Shown here: positions 56,004 to 64,000 of the stretch, one piece after another
Numbering within the stretch: the stretch's first letter is position 1
How the letters are laid out: each line of letters starts with the position of its first letter
From: Sporobolomyces roseus
Taxonomy: Eukaryota > Basidiomycota > Microbotryomycetes > Sporidiobolales > Sporidiobolaceae
NCBI GenBank assembly: GCA_016617785.1
Contig: JADILM010000004.1
Coordinates: 1,178,001 to 1,242,000 of the forward strand
Direction of reading: 5' to 3'
Length of the DNA: 64,000 nt
Translations under genes and position numbers: made by a program
The notes under the pieces: model-generated
What the model was told of the DNA's origin: nothing
The model's input: the letters and a program-made list of their open reading frames with translations, nothing else
Databases searched by the model: none

Positions 56004-57437
56004 TGCCGAAGAAGCTGCAAAGGCAAGAGTAGAGGAGGTCAGCCTCAACTGCTCTTGATTGAAAGCGTGATGTTACTTTGGTTGATCGTTCGACACCTTT
56101 TCCAACCCTTCCTTGCCCTTCCCGAGTTCGAATAATGGAAGAGTTCTCCTAAAACGCGTTGGATTCCGCTCTGAAATCCCAAACTCCGCTCAATCCCTTT
56201 CTTATCCCTTTATGCTTCTTTGCTGCCTCATATACACTCTCAGTACGAGATGAATGTTATCGAGAGTGTAACCTACGTTTAAGTAGAGCTGTGTGGCGAG
56301 ATTGAAGAGTGAGAAGTTTGTTTTCGTGTTGTTCTTTTTCTGATCTGCTGTCGTTGCTCTGAGGGATTGTCTGCTGTCGGGTTTGAGGTGGTGTAGAGAG
56401 ATGTGCTGTAGTAGCTGTATATGGTAAGAAAGAGAAAGAGGGAGTGCTTGGTGAGGGAGGGAGTGGGATGACTTTGACAGAACCCTCGTTCGACTTCCGC
56501 CCAAATTTCTTCCTCGGCGATTTACCGAAGTCTTTTTCATCAATCTTTTTGCTAGTTGCTTGTTCATCGTACTATCACGCGCATATTGATCGGTCGACAA
56601 TCGAAGCGGAAAAATGTCAAGTTGCCACTCGAAAAGCGAAATGGGTCGGTTTTTTCCTCGCTGCTTCGTCGCTCTCGCTGTGCCAGGTGAGCTGGCGCGA
56701 GACAAGGCGCAGAAGGCTTGTAACGTCCTCGATAGCGAGTCTACCGCGGGCAAAGGGGTTGGGAGCCGTCTAACGAGCGCCAGACGAGCAAAAGCAATTT
56801 CGTGTTTGAAAAGATTACGCCGATGCGAGATTGAGAGTTCCGTAGAAGCGCTACTGACGGAGGCGCGAGGGAGATAGCGTATCGTGTCGACTTGAGAACG
56901 ATCAGCACACTGAGCGAGAGGTCAGAAGGCATTGCGAGCAGAATTTGGCAAAGTGAAAACGGAAACGGTCGTCTTCTACATTGCGCTGAGTTTCGATAGA
57001 GACCTTGAGCCTTCGAGAGGTCCGGTACAGCTCACATAACGCCTCGAGCTGATTTACAGAAAGCAGAGCCATTCCACGCAGCGACACGAGCTGGTTTTGA
57101 AGCGAGATTTGCGGATAAAGCCTCTGCAACTTACGAGTTCGAAGCAGATCTCCATAAAGCCGCAGCAGATACAGCGCTCGAGCACTCTGGAGAGATGACA
57201 TACTATTTTGAGGCCTGGCGAAGGGTGTGGAGGAGCTGTAGAGGCGAAAAAGTTGGGAGAAGGCGGTTGGAGGAGCGGCTACGCGACTGAAGCGTTGCGA
57301 AGATAGCAGAGCGATAGCTGGAGCATCTTAAGCTAGCTTGGGAGTCAATCTGAGCGAATCTTTGAAACGAGAGGTTGTGGTCAAGAAGCAAGAGGTGGAT
57401 TTCGCTTCCTCTTCCTCCAATCCAACCTCACCAAAAT
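56004..57437. other. Long gap with no confident gene
   Basis: This 1.4-kb stretch has several frames. The best is the minus-strand ATG frame 56902-57201 (99 codons: MSSLQSARALYLLRLYGDLL), which has a helical, Leu/Arg-rich look and an LY..LLR pattern slightly like LYR-motif proteins, but no full match. Another minus frame at 56202-56753 reads into low-complexity sequence. With no splice or family support, none is called as a gene. Confidence 0.4.
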
Positions 57438-59471
57438 ATGACAGACTCTTTACCGCCTATCGATCACCTAGTACGAAGATCAGCTAAACGAGCCCACTCT
57501 CTCTTCTCAGCGGATCAAGCCTTCTCCTCAACAGACGATGCAACTGCACCTAGGTAAATCGCCTCCATCTCTCTCCATCCCCTCACCACTGATCAACCAG
57601 CTGACAACCCGAGTGCTCTGTGAGATAGTACGAAAGTGAGATTATCAAGCAAGATTGATTCAGAGTATAGGAATGCCAAAGTTCTCCCCGCCGCTTTGTT
57701 GGCTCAGCAGAAAGGTGGTGTAGGACCTCAGAGACCGAATGGACCAGCTCCAGCGACTCAGAGTAACGGTAGAAAGATGATTGAAGGTACGTCGAGCCAT
57801 CTTCCCTCTGTGAGAACGTGAGAAAGTAGCTAAATCATCGTTCTTTCGTTAGGTCCTCAATCCGCTATGGGTCAAACAGTAGAGAACTTATCGTGAGTCC
57901 AATACACTCCTATACCCTGCCTCTTCATCTATCGCTGACTGACAAACTACCGGATTCGATAGTTCTCAAGCCTTGACAACACAAAATGGAACCACTCCTA
58001 TCTCTCACGCCGCCCCTACTTTACTCTCCCAATCCCTGATCCGAAGACGAGAAGCAAGACAAGTCAAACCCGACTATCACGCACAATGGAAGTTGATGAG
58101 AGTTATTTCGGGTCATTTGGGTTGGGTGAGGAGTGTCGCGGTTGAACCGGGAAACAAATGGTTTGCTACGGGTGCGGGAGATCGTGTGATCAAGGTAATT
58201 TAACTCTCTCTTCTCAGGAAGGATTCAGAGCTGATTGAGTTCGGCGTGAGATTAGATCTGGGATTTGGCTTCGGGTGAATTGAAACTTTCGTTGACGGGA
58301 CACATTTCGACCGTCAGAGGGTTGGCAGTATCTTCGAGACATCCATATTTGTTCTCGTGTGCTGAAGATAAGGTGAGTTTCTCACTATCTGAATCGAGGT
58401 GTTTTGAGCGAATACTGAGTTTTTGTTCGGAGGATATCAGATGGTGAAATGTTGGGATTTGGAAACGAACAAGGTCATCAGACATTACCATGGACATCTC
58501 TCCGGTGTATATTCTCTCTCGTAAGTCAAGGGGAAGTAAACGATCAAACGCGGAAATAAAGCTGATCGTCTTCCTTCCTTTCACTACAGGCTTCACCCTA
58601 CTCTCGATGTTCTTGTTACTGCCGGTCGAGATGCTTCTGCTCGTGTGAGTCTCTCGTACCTTTCCTTGCCCAGAAATGGGCCCAATCTCGTTCGAATGGA
58701 CTTCGCTGATTTTCGTCGAATTCCGTTAGGTTTGGGATATGCGAACAAAAGCGCAAGTGCACGTCCTCACGGGTCACACAGCAACCATTGCCGATGTCAA
58801 ATGTCAAGAATCAGATCCTCAAGTCATCACAGCGAGTATGGATTCGACTGTTCGGTACGTTTCACCTCTCTTCTCACTCTCGCCTCGTCCTCGATACTGA
58901 CTCGCCCTCGTTGTATAGATTATGGGATCTCGCAGCAGGAAAGACGATGACCACCTTGACTCACCACCATAAATCAGTTCGATCCCTCGCGATTCACCCA
59001 ACCGAATACTCTTTCGCTTCCGCCAGTTCGGGAGGTAACAACATCAAGAAGTGGGCGTGTCCTCAAGGTACTTTCGTACACAACTTTAGCGGTCACGATG
59101 CGATCATCAATACGATTTCGGTTAACCAGGATGGAGTGATGTATTCGGGTGCGGACAATGGATCAATGACTTTCTGGGATTACAAAACTGGACTGTGCGT
59201 CTCGTCTACTCTCTCTCTCTACGTGACTGAACGGCTTCTAACTGTACTGTTATCGTTTAGTCCATTCCAAACTGGTCAAGATTTGGTGAGTTCACTTTAT
59301 TCGCTACAAGTCTCTCGTAGCTTACTGACCTTCATTATGCGATAACAGGCTCAACCCGGGTCTCTAGACGCGGAGCAAGGAGTCTTTTGTTCTGTCTTTG
59401 ATCAAACCGGTTCTCGACTCATCACGGGAGGAGCGGATAAAACGATCAAGATTTGGGGTGAAGCAGCATGA
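57438..59471 (+). CDS. PRP46: Prp46 / PLRG1 WD40 splicing factor
   Basis: Several short introns are spliced out to give about 490 residues. The N-terminal 165 residues are variable ([20 protein letters not shown]) and end with the family's [20 protein letters not shown]. Seven WD40 repeats follow: [120 protein letters not shown] and the last ending [12 protein letters not shown]. Prp46 is a subunit of the Prp19/NineTeen complex and of activated spliceosomes in the nucleus. The R-R-x-AR-VKPxYHA lead-in distinguishes it from other WD40 proteins. All repeats are intact, which suits the intron-rich genome. Confidence 0.95.
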
Positions 59472-59990
59472 GCGAGAACGACTTGTTCTCTTTTTTGGTA
59501 CGAGTTGTAGTAAAAGTACAAGGGTTGCAATACCTACATTATGCATACTACTCTATTCTCCCCTTCGCGTGTTCAAGAGAGAGAGAACAGGGGTGACCTT
59601 CTAAAGTTTTGTTGGGAAGCGAGACTCCCTTCCCTTCTTCTTCCCTCACCACTCTCCCAATTCAAGCAGTTTCCTCGTTCTTCCTAGGTTTACTCGCTTA
59701 TTGGGTTACTCGCTACCTTACTTATACCTCATAGTGAGTCCCTCTCCTCTTGTTCGCTCTCCTACACCTCAACCCGCTCGAACCCCTCAATATCCCCATC
59801 TCACTCCAACTACACCACCCGAGGAGCTCTCCATCTCTACATACTCGATTGAGCTACTCTTACGACTTTTGACGAAGCGACAACCCTTAGCAAGACTTGT
59901 GAGAAGAGCGAGAATTGATCCGAATTATTTCCCTCAACAGTCCTCAAACTCTTTACCCCTTAGCTTTACCTTACAATAAGCTCGACAAAG
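59472..59990. promoter_or_regulatory. Upstream region of the FAS gene
   Basis: About 520 bases. The frame at 59701-59979 lacks an ATG and looks like leader sequence. The last 250 bases are C-rich and pyrimidine-rich (CCACCCG, TACCTTAC), typical of a leader of a highly expressed gene. No repeat or second gene was seen. Confidence 0.45.
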
Positions 59991-62900
59991 ATGGTCGCAG
60001 CTCCCGAATTACCGCTCGCGTTGAGCATCTCGTTTGCTCCCGAGTCTTCAACCATTTCAATGACTTTGTTCAACCAACCTGAATCTTCGAAACCCGCTAT
60101 CCCTCTCGAACTCAAGTACAAATACGACCCTTCGACTCCTTACGCTCCTATTCAAGAGATCGTAGAGGACCGCAACCAAAGGATCAAGCAGGTGAGTTAA
60201 TGAGATTTTGTCCAGTCGCTGAATTGAGCAGAAACTGATACTGACCCCGTCTAATGTTCCCACAGCACTACTGGGATCTCTGGCAACTCGACGCTTCCTC
60301 GACTCAAGGATTGTCGCAACTCAAGATCTCTGACGAGTTCCAAGGAGACGAGGTTACTATTTCCGAGGATGAAATCGAGGCTTTCTGCCGTGTCGTCGGT
60401 CACGAAGGTGAGGCTTACAAGAAGGGATACAAGACTGGTATGCAGTTCCCTATGGACTTTGCCATCAAACTCGGATGGAAGGTAAGTCGCAATCTCGTAT
60501 CGTTTTCGCCAAAATTAGCGGAGAGAAACTGAACCTCGTCGAATGCTCGCAGTCTATCATGAAACCCATCTTCCCCAACTCGATCGATGGAGATCTCCTC
60601 AAGCTCGTTCACCTTTCGAACGGTTTCCGCGTTCTTCCCGGAGCTCCCGTTCTTCAACCTGGAGATACCGTTACTTCGACTTCTCGCATCGAATCCGTTA
60701 CCAACTCGGACACTGGCAAGACCGTTTCCGTCAAGGGTACCGTCTTCCTCCTCTCTTCGACCGCCAAGGGCAAGGAGGCTAGCTCGGAACGCATCCCCGT
60801 CCTCGAAGTTTCCTCTTCCTTCTTCTACCGAGGCAAATTCACCGACTACGCTCAAACTTTCTCTCGTGTCGACTCTCCTACCCACTCGGTCCCTATCAGC
60901 TCCCCCGAAGCTCTCGCTGTCCTTCAATCCAAGGAATGGTTCGAATGGGACGACGAATCGAAACCTCTCACCGTTGGAACCGATCTTCGTTTCAAGGTCG
61001 ACTCGAGCTACGTCTACGCCGACAAATCTTCCTTCTCGAGCGTCAAGGTCTCCGGAGCTGCCTACATCATCACTCCTGAACAAAAGCTTTCAGTCAAGGT
61101 CGCTACTATCGAATACACTTCGGAAGGAGAGGGAGTTACGAAAGGTGACCCCGTCCTCGAATACCTCAAACGTCACGGAACCGCTCTCGAACAACCCGTC
61201 ATGCTCGAAGGAGGAGGTTACTCGCTCACCAAGGAAGGACAATGTACTTTTTGGACTCCCGCTTCCAATTTGGATTACTCGCTCACTTCAGGAGATACGA
61301 ACCCTATTCACACCAACCCTTACTTCGCTTCTCTCGCTTCCCTCCCCGGTACCATCACTCACGGTATGCACTCTTCGGCTCGCACTCGCAAGTTCGTCGA
61401 ACAAATCGTCGCCGACAACATTGGAGCTCGCGTTCGCAAGTACGATGTCGGTTTCACTGCCATGTGCCTCCCCGACAAGAAGATGGAGGTTCGTCTCAAG
61501 CACGTCGGTATGACTATGGGTGGAGACCGCCTCATCAAGGTTGAAACCGTCGATCTCGAATCCGGAGCGATCGTTCTTTCCGGAACTGCTGAAGTCTCGC
61601 AAGCTCCCGTACGTCCTATCCTCTCTTCCCTATCTCTTTCAGCGGTGTCACTGATTCTTCTCTCTCTGTGTCAATAGACTGCTTACGTCTTCACCGGTCA
61701 AGGTTCGCAAGAACCTGGAATGGGAATGGAACTTTACAACAACTCTCCCGTCGCTCGTGCCGTTTGGGATCAAGCTGATGCTCACTTGGGAGAAGTCTAC
61801 GGTTTCTCTATTCTCGAGATCGTTCGCACCAACCCCAAGGAGAAGACTGTTCACTTCGGTGGACTCAAGGGTCAAGCTACCAGGCAAAAATACATGGAAA
61901 TGACTTACACTACGAGTGAGGCTCGACTTCTACTCTCTCTCACCCTCGGAGATCGAGACTGACCTCGATTGCTGTCATCGCAGCCGACAAGGATGGAAAC
62001 GTCAAGACTCTCCCTCTCTTCGGAGATATCGATCTTCGCACTTCTCGTTACACCTTCTCCTCTCCTACCGGTCTCCTTTACGCTACTCAGTTCGCACAAA
62101 TCGCTCTCGTCGTCACCGAGAAGGCCGCTTTCGAGGACATGCGTTCAAAGGGACTCGTTCAACCTTCGTGCGCTTTCGCCGGTCACTCTCTCGGAGAGTA
62201 CTCTGCCCTCGCTTCGATCGCCGATATCCTCCCCGTCTCGGCCCTCGTCGATGTCGTCTTCTACCGAGGTATCACGATGCAACGTGCCGTCGAACGTGAC
62301 TCGCAGAACCGTTCGAGTTACGGTATGATCGCTGTCAACCCTTCGAGGATTGGCAAGTCTTTCGGAGATGCCGCTCTCAGGGAGGTTGTCGAGACTATCG
62401 CTCGTCGTGGAAACATCCTCATCGAAGTCGTCAAGTGAGTTCACTCTCTTCATTTCTTTCACTCGCTATTCACGCTGATGCAAGTTCACCTCGTCTCCAG
62501 CTACAACGTCGAAGGTCAACAATACGTCGTTGCTGGTCACCTCGTTGGTCTTCAATCTCTTACGTGAGCCTTACTTTCTGCTACCTCGGTTCTTGACTCC
62601 GAAACTAACATCGCTTTCTGCATCCGAATAGCAACGTCCTCAACTTCCTCAAGGTTCAGAAGATTGATCTCGCCAAGCTCACTGAGACCATGTCGCTCGA
62701 TCAAGTCAAGGAGCACCTCTGCGAGATTGTCGACGAGTGCGTTCAGAAGGCTCAAGATCTTCAAGAAAAGACCGGTTTCATCGTTCTCGAGCGTGGTTTC
62801 GCGTGAGGCTTCTCTCTTCTCATTCTTTTCGTGCTCAGCTGACGGCTCCTCGCTTGAACAGTACTATTCCTCTCCCTGGAATCGATGTACCTTTCCACTC

Positions 62901-64000
62901 TCGTTATTTGTGGGCTGGTGTCATGCCTTTCCGTACCTGTACGTCAAACCCTTCTTTCTCTTTCACCTCACTTCACGCAACTGACCCGATTGTGCTCCCG
63001 TTCTTCAGACTTGTCGAAGAAGGTCAAGCTTTCTCACTTCAACGCCGATCTTCTCGTTGGTCGATACATTCCCAACTTGACTGCCGTTCCCTACGAGGTC
63101 ACGAAGGAGTACGCCGAACGCATCCACACTCAAACTTCATCTCCTCGTCTCGAGAAGATCCTCAAGGTCTGGGACGAAGAGAACTGGGGAGCTTACGAGA
63201 ACCGAAACAAGCTCGGTTACGCCATGTTCGTCTCGCTTTCTTCTTTCTTCCTATTGGACTCTTGTGCTGACACCAATCATCTACAGCCTCATCGAGCTCC
63301 TCGCTTACCAATTCGCTTCTCCTGTTCGCTGGATCGAAACTCAAGATGTTCTCTTCAAGGACTTCAAATTCGAACGGCTCATTGAACTCGGTCCTTCTCC
63401 TACCTTGACCGGTATGGCTACTCGCACTCAGAAGCTCAAGTACGACTCGCACGATGGAGCTCTCGGTATCAAGCGTTCGATCTACTGTATCGCCAAACAA
63501 CTCAAGGAGATCTACTACCAACTCGACGACGAATCTGGAGGAGATGCACCTGCACCCGCCGCTGCCGCTCCTTCAGCTCCTGCTCCTCGAGCTGCTCCAG
63601 TTGCTGCCGCTGCCCCTCCCCCTCCTCCTCCCGTCTCATCTGGACCCGCTTCTTCAGTCGCCGACGAACCTCTCAAGGCCGTCGACACTCTCCGAATCAT
63701 CATCGCTCAGAAGCTCAAGAAACCCGTCTCGGAAGTTCCTCTCACCAAGACCATTAAAGAGCTCGTCGGAGGAAAGTCGACACTCCAGAATGAGATTCTC
63801 GGAGACCTTCAAGGAGAATTCTCCTCTGCACCTGAAAAGGGCGAGGAGATGCCTCTCGCTGAACTCGGTGCTGCTCTCCAATCCGGATACAGTGGCAAGC
63901 TCGGAAAGTACACCACCGGTCTCGTTTCTCGCATGATCGGCTCAAAAATGCCTGGAGGATTCGGTCTTTCCGCCGTTCAAGCTCACCTCGCCAAATCTTT
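59991..64000 (+). CDS. FAS2: Fungal type I fatty acid synthase: DH-MPT-ACP fusion subunit (5' part, runs off window)
   Basis: Ten exons (from 59991, 60266, 60553, 61678, 61984, 62501, 62632, 62862, 63009 and 63287) are open to the window's end. Residues from ATG 59991 ([20 protein letters not shown]) match the middle of ascomycete Fas1: a dehydratase region with [20 protein letters not shown], then the hot-dog segment [20 protein letters not shown] (the D-x-N-P-I-H catalytic His region). The MPT domain follows: [37 protein letters not shown] (the GHSLGEY serine) and [14 protein letters not shown]. The text then passes without break into the Fas2 start ([20 protein letters not shown]), an Ala/Pro hinge (63540-63640) and an ACP with [14 protein letters not shown], whose Ser takes the phosphopantetheine. 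The codon bias (CTC, TCG, AAG) suggests high expression. Confidence 0.95.

Noticed and set aside
56902..57201. 99-codon minus-strand ATG frame with a weak LYR-like start (ALYLLRLYGDLLRTRK)
   Set aside because: The key Arg of the LYR motif is missing, the rest does not resemble the family, and there is no splice or context support.
59701..59979. 92-codon frame just upstream of the FAS gene
   Set aside because: It has no ATG and Pro/Ser/Thr-rich leader-like composition, so it is treated as untranslated leader or promoter.

Overview
The window is nuclear DNA of a basidiomycete fungus, most likely a Pucciniomycotina yeast related to Rhodotorula/Sporidiobolales. Almost every gene is cut by short introns (about 50-80 bases) with GT..AG ends and a CTGAC/CTGAT-like branch site just before the acceptor. 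Genes lie on both strands with short gaps. The best taxonomic clue is the fatty acid synthase gene at the right edge. Its dehydratase and malonyl/palmitoyl transferase domains, which sit in Fas1 in ascomycetes, are here fused in frame to the start of Fas2 and the acyl carrier protein. From memory this is the Rhodotorula-type arrangement. No rRNA, tRNA, CRISPR array or intact transposon was recognised. Gene models were assembled by hand from reading frames and splice sites.

Layout, left to right. 0-3.1 kb: ARP8 (INO80 complex). 3.2-4.7 kb: left arm of a long inverted repeat whose right arm is at 16.4-17.8 kb; 610 bp are identical in both arms. Between the arms: a small unknown gene, a myosin light chain (minus), ribulose-phosphate 3-epimerase, a sphingoid base/diacylglycerol kinase and two unknown genes. 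17.9-18.5 kb: an apparently free-standing phosphopantetheinyl transferase domain of the fungal FAS type. 19.1-31.5 kb: a large helical, PPR-like protein, a DUF1917/eIF4E-fold-like protein with an acidic tail, a large disordered protein (minus) and a formin-like GBD/FH3 protein without FH2. 32-40.4 kb: VTC1-like protein, monothiol glutaredoxin Grx3/4 (minus), two tandem Ure2-type glutathione S-transferases and an MFS transporter. 40.6-49.6 kb: a DDHD phospholipase (minus), two tandem UXT-like prefoldins (minus), SYS1 and a DUF6534-like membrane protein (minus). 50-64 kb: DNA polymerase kappa, a PTS1-bearing SCP2 protein, sterol C-5 desaturase (minus), Prp46/PLRG1 and the 5' part of the fused FAS gene.

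There is no operon logic; most genes are unrelated housekeeping functions. Possible themes are lipid metabolism (FAS, stand-alone PPT, ERG3, SCP2, lipid kinase, DDHD lipase) and thiol chemistry (glutaredoxin beside two GSTs). The most notable observations are the detached PPT domain, the FAS fission/fusion point, the 610-bp identical inverted arms inside an older diverged duplication, and two tandem gene duplications. One copy of the UXT pair has a GC-AG intron.
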